A stretch of DNA of 64,000 bases, from NCBI RefSeq assembly GCF_032484785.1, contig NZ_JAUETR010000002.1:930001-994000 (forward strand), given 5' to 3'. This document shows positions 50,923 through 59,427 of the stretch, one piece after another (positions within the stretch are counted from its first letter, which is position 1; each line of letters starts with the position of its first letter). This stretch comes from Bradyrhizobium sp. SZCCHNS1050 (lineage in GTDB: Bacteria > Pseudomonadota > Alphaproteobacteria > Rhizobiales > Xanthobacteraceae). The notes beneath the pieces are model-generated. The model was not told the DNA's origin. It saw only the letters and a list, made by a program, of their open reading frames with translations, and searched no databases. A program made the translations under genes and the position numbers.

Positions 50923-50942
50923 ATTCTATACAGAAATAGAAT
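50923..50942. promoter_or_regulatory. Palindromic operator in the GntR/M20 divergent promoter
   Basis: ATTCTA (50923-50928) and TAGAAT (50937-50942) form an inverted repeat with an 8-nt centre (TACAGAAA). It lies 25 bp before the GntR start and 21 bp before the M20 start, a good position for autoregulation and repression of the importer operon. Confidence 0.6.
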
Positions 50943-50967
50943 TCACGACGCGGCGTTTGTCAATTCC

Positions 50968-51744
50968 ATGAAAAAGGCAGCTGTGGCCAGCAAAGCGGCA
51001 GACGGGGTGGGGGCGGGTCCAGGCGCGCTGCCGGTGCCGCTCTACGAGCATGTCAAGCGCCAGATCGCCGAGGCGATCCTGATCGGCGACATGCCGCCCG
51101 GCACAGTGCTGCCCGGCGAGGTCGCGCTCGCCAATCAATATGGCGTCGCCGTCGGCACTATCCGCCGCGCGCTGGCCGATCTCACCGCGGGCGGCATGCT
51201 GATGCGCCGGCGCAAGACCGGCACGGTGGTGACGGGCCGCGCGTCGCAGCATGGGCTCAGCTTCTTCTTCCAGTACTTCCGCCTGCTCGCCGCGGACGGC
51301 AGCCTGCTGCACTCGGAGGCCGAGGTGCTGTCGGTGACGACACGCGCCGCCGAGTCACGCGAAGCCGCGCTGTTCGCGATGGCCGAGGGCGGGCCGCTGC
51401 TGCATCTTCATCGCATCCGCCGCGTCGCTGGCGCGCCGGTGCTGCATTCGCGGATCTCGATGGTCGCGAGCCGCGTGGCGGGATTTCCGGCCGAGCCGAA
51501 GAAGGTCCCTGCCCTGATCTACCGGCATCTGCTCGAGGCCTATGGCATCCGGATCGCCGCGGTGCGCGAGAAGGTGACGGCGGAGGTCGCCACCAAGGAG
51601 GACCGCAAGCTGCTCGGCCTGCCCTCTCCGAGCGCCGTGCTGGTGATCGACGAGGAGGCCTACGACCAGACCGGCGCGCTGGCGATCCTCAGCCAGCACC
51701 GCGCCACGACGGCGCAACACTACTACTCGAACGAGATCCGCTGA
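50968..51744 (+). CDS. GntR/HutC-family transcriptional regulator
   Basis: From ATG 50968 the regulator has 258 residues. The GntR winged helix spans ~25-95 (PLYEHVKRQIAEAILIGDMPPGTVLPGEVALANQYGVAVGTIRRALADL). A UTRA-type effector domain follows (FFFQYFRLL, PLLHLHRIRRVAGAPVLHSRISM, VLVIDEEAYDQTGALAILSQ). UTRA domains bind amino acids, sugars or their derivatives. It is divergent from the M20/Dpp operon and probably controls it. Confidence 0.92.
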   Translation: MKKAAVASKAADGVGAGPGALPVPLYEHVKRQIAEAILIGDMPPGTVLPGEVALANQYGVAVGTIRRALADLTAGGMLMRRRKTGTVVTGRASQHGLSFFFQYFRLLAADGSLLHSEAEVLSVTTRAAESREAALFAMAEGGPLLHLHRIRRVAGAPVLHSRISMVASRVAGFPAEPKKVPALIYRHLLEAYGIRIAAVREKVTAEVATKEDRKLLGLPSPSAVLVIDEEAYDQTGALAILSQHRATTAQHYYSNEIR

Positions 51745-51756
51745 GCACGTATCGCT

Positions 51757-52746
51757 TCAGCAGCCCCAGCGCAGCGCCGCGGTGTGCACCGGCGCGTCCC
51801 ACAGTCCCAGCGATGCATCATCGAGCGCGGTCACGGTGAGCGAGCAGCCGGCCATGTCGAGCGAGGTGACGTAGGAGCCGACCAGCCCGCGCGCGATGGC
51901 GAGCCCGCGCCCTTCCAAGATGCGCCGCGCCGCATTGGCCATCACGTACAACTCCATCGCTGGCGTAGCCCCGAAGCCGTTGACCAGCAGCAGGCACGGA
52001 GTCCCGGGCTTCGCTGCAAGATCGGCCAGGATCGCGCCCATCATCTCCTCGGCGATGGCGTCCGCGGACGCCAGCTTGACCCGGCGCCTGCCGGGCTCGC
52101 CATGGATGCCGACCCCCATCTCCATCTCGTCCTCGCCGAGCGTGAAGGTCGGCTTGCCCGCGGCCGGCACCGTGCATGAGGTCAGCGCCACGCCCATCGA
52201 GCGGGTGCGCCTGTTGACGTCGTCACCAAGCGCCTTCAGCGCGTCGAGATCGCGGCCCTGCTCGGCCGCAGCACCCAGCATCTTCTCCACGATCAGCGTG
52301 CCGGCAACGCCGCGGCGGCCGGTCGAATAGGTCGAGGTCTCGACCGCGACGTCGTCGTCGGTAATGACGGTCGCGACCTTGCCCTCCATCATCTCCGCGG
52401 CCATCGCGAAATTCATCACGTCGCCTTCGTAGTTCTTGACGATGAACAGCGCGCCCGCGCCGGTGTCCACGGCCTGCGCGGCCGCGAGCATCTGGTCAGG
52501 CGTCGGCGAGGTGAAAACCTGGCCCGGACAGGCGGCATCGAGCATGCCCGGCCCGACGAAGCCGGCGTGGAGCGGCTCATGGCCGGAGCCGCCGCCGGAG
52601 ATCAGCGCGACCTTGCCCGGTTTGAGGCTCTTGCGGCGAACGAACTTGTTGTCCTCGCCCAGCGTGACGATGTCGCCATGCACGGCGGCAAAACCCTGCA
52701 GGCTCTCGGTCAGCACGTCGGAAACGGCGTTGATCAGCTTCTTCAT
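51757..52746 (-). CDS. dhaK: PTS-dependent dihydroxyacetone kinase, DhaK subunit
   Basis: DhaK binds dihydroxyacetone covalently through a His and passes phosphate from DhaL-ADP. The 329-residue protein has GGGSGHEPLHAGFVGPGML (first His), NYEGDVMNFAMAAEM and DEMEMGVGIHGEPG, which holds the substrate-linked His. It is the last gene of the 13-gene operon, overlapping the HTH gene by 4 bp. It is convergent with the GntR gene, 12 bp apart. Confidence 0.95.
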   Translation of the reverse strand: MKKLINAVSDVLTESLQGFAAVHGDIVTLGEDNKFVRRKSLKPGKVALISGGGSGHEPLHAGFVGPGMLDAACPGQVFTSPTPDQMLAAAQAVDTGAGALFIVKNYEGDVMNFAMAAEMMEGKVATVITDDDVAVETSTYSTGRRGVAGTLIVEKMLGAAAEQGRDLDALKALGDDVNRRTRSMGVALTSCTVPAAGKPTFTLGEDEMEMGVGIHGEPGRRRVKLASADAIAEEMMGAILADLAAKPGTPCLLLVNGFGATPAMELYVMANAARRILEGRGLAIARGLVGSYVTSLDMAGCSLTVTALDDASLGLWDAPVHTAALRWGC

Positions 52747-53195
52747 GGCTTCCCTCCCGGTTCGGCGTCGTCGTTGTCTTCGTTGGCTGAGATCAGCGCG
52801 GTGATGCCGCGCGCGACGCCGGTGATGATGCGGTCGGCATGGGCGTTGAGCGCGGGGTCGCCGAAGTCCGGCAGCTCGACCACGAGGCGCCGCATCGGCC
52901 GCTGCGCCTCGACCTCGTCCAGCCGGCCCGGATGGGCGGCGCGGTAGGCGGTCAGAAACGCCTGCTGCTCATGCGGCGAGAAGTGACAGATGTGGAAGAT
53001 GGTCTCGAGATGCTGCAGCGGGATCGGCGTCGCATAGGCCGGATTGACGATCTGCGAGATGAAGCTGCGATTCTTGCCGATCGCCTCCGCCAGCCGCTGC
53101 CGTGTGCCGGAGGGACGGCTGTCGATCACCGCGCGCAGGATCGCCTTGTATTCGGCGAGCGGGCTCGCGGCCTCCGATGCATCCTGGTCACTCAT
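52743..53195 (-). CDS. Small helix-turn-helix regulator inside the dha operon
   Basis: The 150-residue protein has an XRE/lambda-repressor-like helix-turn-helix at ~30-60 (GTRQRLAEAIGKNRSFISQIVNP) and a helical C-terminus (HFSPHEQQAFLTAYRAAHPGR). It overlaps ptsI and dhaK by 4 bp each, so it is made in step with the kinase. It may sense kinase or PTS state, replacing DhaR/DhaS, but this is inferred from position. Confidence 0.75.
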   Translation of the reverse strand: MSDQDASEAASPLAEYKAILRAVIDSRPSGTRQRLAEAIGKNRSFISQIVNPAYATPIPLQHLETIFHICHFSPHEQQAFLTAYRAAHPGRLDEVEAQRPMRRLVVELPDFGDPALNAHADRIITGVARGITALISANEDNDDAEPGGKP

Positions 53196-54817
53196 GCGCC
53201 CTCTTCCGCGGCCTTTTCCGTGCCCTTGGCGAGGTCAAGCTCGCGGATCGCCGCCTTCACCAGCGGCAGCAGGCCCGGCGCGACCGACAGCGCGCGCACG
53301 CCGACCCCAAGCAGCGCCGGAATGGCTCTGACATCCCCGGCGGCGTCGCCGCAGATCGAGACGTCCACGCCCCGCGCAAGACCGGCGCGCACCACATGGG
53401 CAATCATCGCCAACACCCCGGGATGCAGCACGTCGGCATAGTCGGCGACCTCGGCGCCGTCACGCGAAGCAGCAGTCGCGTATTGGGTCAGGTCATTGGT
53501 GCCGATCGAGAAGAAGTCCGCAGCGAAGTCATGCGCTGCCAACGCAGCAGCCGGCACCTCGACCATCATCCCGAAGGCCGGCGCGGCGAACGCGACGTTT
53601 CCGGCGGCCAATTCGGCGAGCACGGCGCGGAGATGGCGACGCGCGACGTCCAGCTCCGCTGCATTGGTCACCATCGGCAGCATCACCTTGAGCGGTCCGA
53701 GCGCAGCGGCGCGCGCCAACGCGCGCAATTGAACGCGGAATATCTCGGGGTAACGCAAGGACAGACGGAGGCCACGCAGGCCAAGAAACGGGTTGCTCTC
53801 GCCATCGATCGTGTAGCCCGGAATCGGCTTGTCGCCGCCGGCATCGAGCGTGCGGATCGTGACCGGCCGGCCTTCGGCCCACCGCACGAGCTCGGCATAG
53901 GCGCGATATTGCGCCTCCTCGTCGTGAAGCAGGTTGCCGGTGAGAAACTCGGTGCGTGCCAGACCGATGCCGTCGCAGGCTGCGGCCGGAAGCAGCGTCA
54001 TGTCGGCCGGGCCGGAGATGTTGACGAGCACCGAGACGCGGGTGCCGTCGCGCGTCAGTGCCGGTTCGTGCTGCCGCGCAATCGCCTCCGCCTTACGGCG
54101 CGAGGCGGTCGCATCCTCCGCCCGGGCGGCAGCGATACGCTGCGCACTGGGATCGGCAATGACGACACCGCGACCGCCATCGACCAGCAAATCCCCTGTC
54201 AGCTTGTCCCAATCGTGACCGAGCCCGACCACCATCGGCACGCCCCGGCCGCGCGCCAGCATCGCGACGTGACTGGTCGGGCTGCCCTCGCCGAGCGCGA
54301 TGCCGCCGCCGCTGGTCCAGTCGATGGCGAGAAAAGCCGATGGCGCCAGATCATGCGCGACGACGATCGCCCCTTTCGGCACTTCGCCGTTCTGCGGCAG
54401 GCCAAACAAGTGCCGCAGCACGCGGTCCCGGATGTCGCCGAGGTCGCTGGCGCGAGCACGAAAATACTCGTCCTCAGCGGACTCGTATCCCGCGATCTCC
54501 TCCGCCATCGTCGCGCGCCAGGCCGCATCCGCAGCGACGCCGCCCTCGATCTGGACGTAAGCCGCTTCTGTCAGCGCATCGTCTTCGAGCAGTGCGAGCT
54601 GAAAGCCGATCAGCTCGGCCGCGTCTCCCTCGAGCCCGTCGATCAGCTCGGCCACGGCCTCACGTGCATGTGCGACCGCTGTGGCGAGCGCTTCATGCTC
54701 CTCGGCGATCGCCCCTTTGCTCCGGCTGGCGCCCTCCAGCGCATGCAGGATCGCGGCGGGCCCGATGGCCAGCCCGTCCGACGCTCCGCGCCCGAAAATG
54801 CGCCGCTCCATCGTCAC
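53192..54817 (-). CDS. Phosphoenolpyruvate-protein phosphotransferase (enzyme I), dha-linked
   Basis: The 541-residue enzyme I phosphorylates HPr from PEP. The phospho-His is His183 in EGSPTSHVAMLARG. PEP-barrel motifs follow: GIGLARTEFLTGN, GGDKPIPGYTI, GTNDLTQYA, and the catalytic Cys in SICGDAAGD. It is about 30 residues shorter than sugar-PTS enzyme I. In Escherichia coli the corresponding modules are fused within DhaM; here enzyme I is a separate protein serving the kinase. It overlaps HPr and the HTH gene by 4 bp. Confidence 0.93.
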   Translation of the reverse strand: MTMERRIFGRGASDGLAIGPAAILHALEGASRSKGAIAEEHEALATAVAHAREAVAELIDGLEGDAAELIGFQLALLEDDALTEAAYVQIEGGVAADAAWRATMAEEIAGYESAEDEYFRARASDLGDIRDRVLRHLFGLPQNGEVPKGAIVVAHDLAPSAFLAIDWTSGGGIALGEGSPTSHVAMLARGRGVPMVVGLGHDWDKLTGDLLVDGGRGVVIADPSAQRIAAARAEDATASRRKAEAIARQHEPALTRDGTRVSVLVNISGPADMTLLPAAACDGIGLARTEFLTGNLLHDEEAQYRAYAELVRWAEGRPVTIRTLDAGGDKPIPGYTIDGESNPFLGLRGLRLSLRYPEIFRVQLRALARAAALGPLKVMLPMVTNAAELDVARRHLRAVLAELAAGNVAFAAPAFGMMVEVPAAALAAHDFAADFFSIGTNDLTQYATAASRDGAEVADYADVLHPGVLAMIAHVVRAGLARGVDVSICGDAAGDVRAIPALLGVGVRALSVAPGLLPLVKAAIRELDLAKGTEKAAEEGA

Positions 54818-55116
54818 TCCTCGTCGAACTTGCGGTCGACCAGATCGACCAGCGCCGCGATGGCCGCCTCGGCGTCAGTTCCGTTGGCGCGCAGGAACAG
54901 CGTCTCACCCTTGGCCGCCTTGACGCGCATGACCTTCACCGGGCTCTTGGCGTCGGTCCAGGGCCCGTCGGCCGCGATCGCGACTTCGATGCTCGACGCA
55001 AAGCGCTTGGCGAGCTGGGTCAGCTTGACCGAGGGCCGCGCATGCAGCCCGACCTCGTTGGTCAGCAGCGCATGCGCCTTCGCTTCCTGCATGCCGATCT
55101 CTCCACCGTCAGCCAT
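54814..55116 (-). CDS. HPr-like phosphocarrier protein, dha-linked
   Basis: The 100-residue carrier has the active-site His25 in TNEVGLHARPSVKLTQLA, then SPVKVMRVKAAKGETLFLRANG. A ~10-residue N-terminal extension precedes the normal HPr start. It should relay phosphate from the adjacent enzyme I to DhaM. It lies 12 bp after dhaM. Confidence 0.93.
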   Translation of the reverse strand: MADGGEIGMQEAKAHALLTNEVGLHARPSVKLTQLAKRFASSIEVAIAADGPWTDAKSPVKVMRVKAAKGETLFLRANGTDAEAAIAALVDLVDRKFDEE

Positions 55117-55128
55117 TGTCGTTCCTGC

Positions 55129-55527
55129 TCATCCGCCCATCAGCTCTTCGGCGGTCGCGCGCACCGCATCGAGCGGCGAGCCGCCGGAGGCTTCCGTCGC
55201 CGCCATCACGGCGCCTTCGACCAGCGGCGCGTTACAGATCACGATGCGCTCGCGCCGCTCCTCGGGCATCATCTCCACCGCCATCTCGCTGTTGGTCTCG
55301 GCGCCGCCGAGATCGACCAGGATCGCAACACCTGACTCCGACCATGCCTTGTCGATCGCGCCCATGATGGCGCCAACATCGGTGCCGAGCCCGCCATCGG
55401 CATTGCCGCCGACCGCCGCGAGCGGCACGCTGTCGCCGACCATCTGCCGGACCATGTCGGCCGCGCCTTCCGCCACCTTGGCGGAATGCGACACGATAAC
55501 GATGCCGACATTCTTCTGCTCACTCAT
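55129..55527 (-). CDS. dhaM: DhaM: EIIA(Man)-type phosphotransferase subunit of the kinase
   Basis: The 132-residue protein has the mannose-EIIA fold: VGIVIVSHSAKVAEG with active His14, then LVDLGGAETNSEMAVEMM and VEGAVMAATEASGGS. It passes phosphate to ADP bound in DhaL. It overlaps dhaL by 4 bp. In this locus it is a stand-alone EIIA domain, with HPr and enzyme I encoded separately. Confidence 0.94.
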   Translation of the reverse strand: MSEQKNVGIVIVSHSAKVAEGAADMVRQMVGDSVPLAAVGGNADGGLGTDVGAIMGAIDKAWSESGVAILVDLGGAETNSEMAVEMMPEERRERIVICNAPLVEGAVMAATEASGGSPLDAVRATAEELMGG

Positions 55528-56135
55528 GTCCAGGCCTCATTGAATACGCCGCAGATCGCCTGCACCAGCAGGCTGGACGAGCGCGCGCCGGGATCCATGT
55601 GCCCGATCGAGCGCTCGCCGAGAAACGAAGCGCGGCCGCGGATCGCCAGCATCGGCACCGTCGCGTCGGCGGCCTCGGCGGCGATCGCGGGCAGCCGGGA
55701 ATCGAGATCGTCGCCACCGGCCGCAAGAGCTGCCTGCACCGGGATCAAGACGTCGAGCATGGTCTTCTGCCCTGCTTCCGACTTGCCACGCGCTTTGACG
55801 TCTGCGATGGCGCGACCGAGCGCCGCCGCCGCTTCGGCGGCAGATGGCTCTGATGGCAGCGCCTTGCCAAGTCCCATCGCCAGCGTGCCATAGAGCGGAC
55901 CGGACGCACCGCCGACCTTCATCACCAGCGCCATGCCGACCGCCTTCAGCGCCTCGGGAAGAGGCTTGGCGGAGATATTGTCCACATCGGCGAGCACGGC
56001 CTCGAAGCCGCGCTTCATGTTGAGGCCGTGATCGCCGTCGCCGATCGCCGAGTCGAGCGCGGTCAGCTCCTCCGCATGGGCGATGATGGCATCGGCCATC
56101 GCCACGATCAGCTTGCGCTTGAACGCCTGGTCCAT
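55524..56135 (-). CDS. dhaL: Dihydroxyacetone kinase, DhaL (ADP-binding) subunit
   Basis: The 203-residue helical subunit keeps ADP as a cofactor that is rephosphorylated by DhaM. The Mg-binding Asp cluster is DSAIGDGDHGLNM at about residue 28, and MKVGGASGPLYGTLAMGLGKA is the family's Gly-rich loop. It starts 3 bp after the upstream ATPase gene, which ties the kinase to the importer. Confidence 0.95.
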   Translation of the reverse strand: MDQAFKRKLIVAMADAIIAHAEELTALDSAIGDGDHGLNMKRGFEAVLADVDNISAKPLPEALKAVGMALVMKVGGASGPLYGTLAMGLGKALPSEPSAAEAAAALGRAIADVKARGKSEAGQKTMLDVLIPVQAALAAGGDDLDSRLPAIAAEAADATVPMLAIRGRASFLGERSIGHMDPGARSSSLLVQAICGVFNEAWT

Positions 56136-56138
56136 TGT

Positions 56139-57149
56139 CTATCTCACCCGCTGGCCCGCCCGGTCGAACAGCAGCGGCCGGGTGAACTCGATAGCGACGG
56201 AGTCGCCGACTTTCAATTCCGTATCCGGCTCCACCAGGCTGACGATGGTCTGGTCCTGCAGCGTGATATGCAGATGATTCTGATCGCCGAGATGCTCGAT
56301 CCATTTCACCCGTGCGTCTGCACGGCTCTCGGCGCGCCGGACCGTCATGTGCTCGGTGCGCGCGCCGATCGTCGCGACGTCGCCCGGCACCGCAAGATCC
56401 GGAAACAGCCCGCGCGGCAGCAGATTGATGCCGGGACTGCCGAGCCGGGTCGCCACATAGGTATTGGCCGGATCCTCATAGACCTCCCGCGGGCTGCCGA
56501 CCTGCACCAGCCGGCCCTGCTCGATCACGCCGATGCGGTTGGCGAGCGTCATCGCCTCGATCTGGTCGTGGGTGACGTAGAGCATGGTGGCGCCGAGATC
56601 CTGCTGGATACGCTTGAGCTCGATGCGCAGCTCGGAACGCAGCTTGGCGTCGAGCGAGGATAGCGGCTCGTCTAGCAACGCGATCGCAGGTCTGCGCACC
56701 AGCGCGCGGCCGATCGCCACGCGCTGCATCTGGCCGCCGGAGAGCTGAGTAGCGCGGTTGCCGAGCTTGTCCTCGATCCGGAGCATCGCCGCGACGTCAC
56801 CGACGATGCGCCTGATCTCAGCCTCCGCAATCTTGCGCACCGGCGAGCGCAGTGGGAAAGCCAGATTGTCGTACACCGACAGATGCGGATAGAGAGAATA
56901 TTGCTGGAACACGAACGTGACGTCACGCGCGGCCGGCGTCGCCTTCGTCTGGTCGACGCCGCCGATGGTGATGCTGCCGCGATCCGGCATCTCGAGGCCG
57001 GCCACGAGCCGCAATGTCGTGGTCTTGCCGGCACCGGTCGGCCCGAGCAGCACGACGAGCTCGCCGTCGCGGATGGTCAGCGACAAATCCCGTACCGCCG
57101 GCTTGGAACCGAACGACTTGCTGACGGCGTTGAGCCGCGTCTCAGCCAT
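56139..57149 (-). CDS. Polyol/glycerol-type ABC transporter ATPase (GlpT-like)
   Basis: The 336-residue ATPase has Walker A GPTGAGKTTT, signature LSGGQMQRVAIGRALV and Walker B IALLDEPLSSLDAKLR. A C-terminal TOBE domain (DVATIGARTEHMTVRR onward) places it in the MalK/UgpC class. Rhizobial glycerol importers (GlpSTPQUV) also use two different ATPases. It overlaps the sister ATPase gene by 8 bp. Confidence 0.9.
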   Translation of the reverse strand: MAETRLNAVSKSFGSKPAVRDLSLTIRDGELVVLLGPTGAGKTTTLRLVAGLEMPDRGSITIGGVDQTKATPAARDVTFVFQQYSLYPHLSVYDNLAFPLRSPVRKIAEAEIRRIVGDVAAMLRIEDKLGNRATQLSGGQMQRVAIGRALVRRPAIALLDEPLSSLDAKLRSELRIELKRIQQDLGATMLYVTHDQIEAMTLANRIGVIEQGRLVQVGSPREVYEDPANTYVATRLGSPGINLLPRGLFPDLAVPGDVATIGARTEHMTVRRAESRADARVKWIEHLGDQNHLHITLQDQTIVSLVEPDTELKVGDSVAIEFTRPLLFDRAGQRVR

Positions 57150-58254
57150 GATGGCGCCCTCCTCTCACCGGCTGCTCATACAGCGCCGTGCGGACCGCGC
57201 GGCCCGTGGCGGCGTCGAACAGCGACAGCCGGTCGGCGCGGAAGCTGAGCCCGACCGGCTCCGCACGCTGCACCCGGACCGCCGCGGGCGCGCGCGCCTT
57301 GACGATGCCATGAGACGTCGTGACGGTGATGATCTGGGTGGTGCCGAGATATTCGGCGCCGAACACCTCGCCGCGCAGCCCGCCTTCGGCGCTGAGCGCC
57401 ACCTGCTCCGGCCGCACACCGAGGACCAACTCGTCGCTCCCGGCATCCTCGCGCAGCTCGGGCACGCCGATCTCGGCGCCGTCGATCCGCACGCAGTTCG
57501 TGCCGGCGCCAAGCCTGCCCGCGAAGCGGATGAAGTTCATCGCCGGCGAGCCGATGAAGTCCGCGACGAACATGGTGGCGGGACGGTCGTAGATCTCCTG
57601 GGGCGTTCCGAGCTGCTCCACGACGCCGCGATTCATCACCGCGATCGTGTCGGCCATCGACATCGCCTCGAGCTGGTCGTGAGTCACGAACACGGTGGTG
57701 GCCTTGAGCCGGTCGTGCAGGGCGCGCAGCTCGCCGCACATGATGTGACGGAACTCCGCATCGAGCGCGCCGAGCGGCTCATCCATCAAGAACGCTTTCG
57801 GCTCGCGGACGATGGCGCGGCCGAGCGCGACGCGCTGGCGATCGCCGCTCGACAACCCGCTCACCGGACGGTCGATCAGATGGTCGATGCGCAGGATGCG
57901 CGCGGCTTCCTCGACCCGCCGCCGGATCTCCCCCTTGGGCACCCCCATCGAGACCAGGGGAAAAGCGATGTTCCGGCGCACGTTCATGTGCGGGTAGAGC
58001 GCGAACAGCTGGAACACCATGGCGATGTCGCGCTCGCGCGCGCGGCGGAAGGTGACGTCCTCGCCGCCGAGCCTGATCGCCCCCGAGGTCGGCAGCTCCA
58101 GGCCTGCAATCATGCGCAGCGTCGTGGTCTTGCCGCAGCCGGACGGACCGAGCAGGCAGAAGAACTCGCCGTCGGCGATCGTGAAGCTTGTGCCGCGCAC
58201 GGCGGCAAAGCCGCCGAACTCCTTGAACAGATTCTCGATCCGGATCTCGGCCAT
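57142..58254 (-). CDS. Polyol/glycerol-type ABC transporter ATPase (GlpS-like)
   Basis: The 370-residue MalK-class ATPase has Walker A GPSGCGKTTT, signature LSSGDRQRVALGRAI (SSGD replaces the common SGGQ) and Walker B KAFLMDEPLGALDAEFR. A TOBE region follows (LVLGVRPEQVAL). The changed signature motif suggests an asymmetric heterodimer with the sister ATPase, as in GlpS/GlpT pairs. Confidence 0.9.
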   Translation of the reverse strand: MAEIRIENLFKEFGGFAAVRGTSFTIADGEFFCLLGPSGCGKTTTLRMIAGLELPTSGAIRLGGEDVTFRRARERDIAMVFQLFALYPHMNVRRNIAFPLVSMGVPKGEIRRRVEEAARILRIDHLIDRPVSGLSSGDRQRVALGRAIVREPKAFLMDEPLGALDAEFRHIMCGELRALHDRLKATTVFVTHDQLEAMSMADTIAVMNRGVVEQLGTPQEIYDRPATMFVADFIGSPAMNFIRFAGRLGAGTNCVRIDGAEIGVPELREDAGSDELVLGVRPEQVALSAEGGLRGEVFGAEYLGTTQIITVTTSHGIVKARAPAAVRVQRAEPVGLSFRADRLSLFDAATGRAVRTALYEQPVRGGRHHG

Positions 58255-58258
58255 GGCG

Positions 58259-58477
58259 TCAGTCCGGAAACTTGGAGACGATGGTGAACATCACGACGCC
58301 GGCGAGCGTGGTGATGAAGGAATAGGTGTAGAGCACCAGTGCGAACGGCTGCAGCAGCATCAGCACGCCGGCCGCAATGAGGATCGTTGCCAGCGTCTCC
58401 ATCGGGCCGCGCCGCAGCGCCCGTGGCCAGCGCGAGTGCGCCGCATCGGCCGGCTGATCTTGTGCCATCTCGGTCAT
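58259..58477 (-). CDS. Small membrane protein of the importer (GlpU/DUF2160-like)
   Basis: The 72-residue protein has two hydrophobic helices (LATILIAAGVLMLLQPFALVLYTYSF and ITTLAGVVMFTIV) after a charged N-terminus. In rhizobial glpSTPQUV operons a small hydrophobic protein (GlpU) of unknown role sits with the permeases, as here. It overlaps the GlpQ-like gene by 4 bp. The start at ATG 58477 is favoured by that overlap. Confidence 0.82.
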   Translation of the reverse strand: MTEMAQDQPADAAHSRWPRALRRGPMETLATILIAAGVLMLLQPFALVLYTYSFITTLAGVVMFTIVSKFPD

Positions 58478-59427
58478 TTGCGCACCGCTCCGAAGGTGAT
58501 GCCGCGCAACAGATGTTTTCTCAGCAGCACCGTGAACACGACGATCGGGATCAGGAACAGCGTGGTGCCCGCCGCGACCGCCGGCCAATCCTGGCCGCCC
58601 TCGCCGATGATGATCGGGATGAAGGGCGGCGCGGTCTGCGCCGTGCCCGAGGTCAGAAGCACCGCGAAGGCATATTCGTTCCAGGCGAAGATCAGGCAGA
58701 AGATCGCGGTGGCGACGATGCCGGTGGTGGCCTGCGGCAACACGACCTTGAAGAAGGCTTGCAGGCGGGTGTAGCCGTCGACCATCGCCGCCTCCTCGTA
58801 TTCGCGCGGGATCTCGTCCATGAATCCCTTGAGCAGCCAGACCGCGAGCGAGATGTTGACGGACGTATAGAGCAGGATCATGCCGAGCCGCGTGTCGGAC
58901 AGGCCGAGCTCGCGATACATCAGATAGATCGGGATCGCGACCGCGATCGGCGGCATCATCCGGGTCGACAGGATGAAGAACAGCAGATCATCCTTCAACG
59001 GCACCTTGAAGCGCGAGAACGCGTAGGCCGCCAGCGTGCCGAGCACGACCGACAGCGCCGTCGAGCCGAACGCGATCACCAGCGAATTCACGTAGCGCGG
59101 GATGTAGTTCGATGGACCCGCGACCACCATGTTGCGGCCGCGCGAGATGCGGTCGCACAGACTGGCAGCCGGTGGCAGCTTGGCCATGTACTCCGGCGCC
59201 TGCCGGGTCCGGGTCGTGAACAGGTTGCAATAGCCCTCCAGGCTCGGCTCGGCGACGAGCTTCGGCGGATAGGCGATCGCGTCCGACGGCGACTTGAAGC
59301 CGGTCATGAAGATCCACAGCAGCGGCACCAGAGTGATCAGCGCATAGGCGATCACCACGGTTGCCGCGATCCGCTTGGTCAGCGGCGACGGATCGACGAC
59401 GGAATGGGCGGTTGCGAGACCGGTCAT
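58474..59427 (-). CDS. Polyol/glycerol-type ABC permease (GlpQ-like, MalG class)
   Basis: The 317-residue permease from ATG 59427 has the MalG-type EAA loop EIPREYEEAAMVDGYTRLQAFFKVVLP and N-terminal helix TVVIAYALITLVPLLWIFMTGFK. An extended periplasmic loop (~60-110) is typical of the glycerol-importer group. It overlaps both neighbours by 4 bp. Confidence 0.91.
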   Translation of the reverse strand: MTGLATAHSVVDPSPLTKRIAATVVIAYALITLVPLLWIFMTGFKSPSDAIAYPPKLVAEPSLEGYCNLFTTRTRQAPEYMAKLPPAASLCDRISRGRNMVVAGPSNYIPRYVNSLVIAFGSTALSVVLGTLAAYAFSRFKVPLKDDLLFFILSTRMMPPIAVAIPIYLMYRELGLSDTRLGMILLYTSVNISLAVWLLKGFMDEIPREYEEAAMVDGYTRLQAFFKVVLPQATTGIVATAIFCLIFAWNEYAFAVLLTSGTAQTAPPFIPIIIGEGGQDWPAVAAGTTLFLIPIVVFTVLLRKHLLRGITFGAVRK

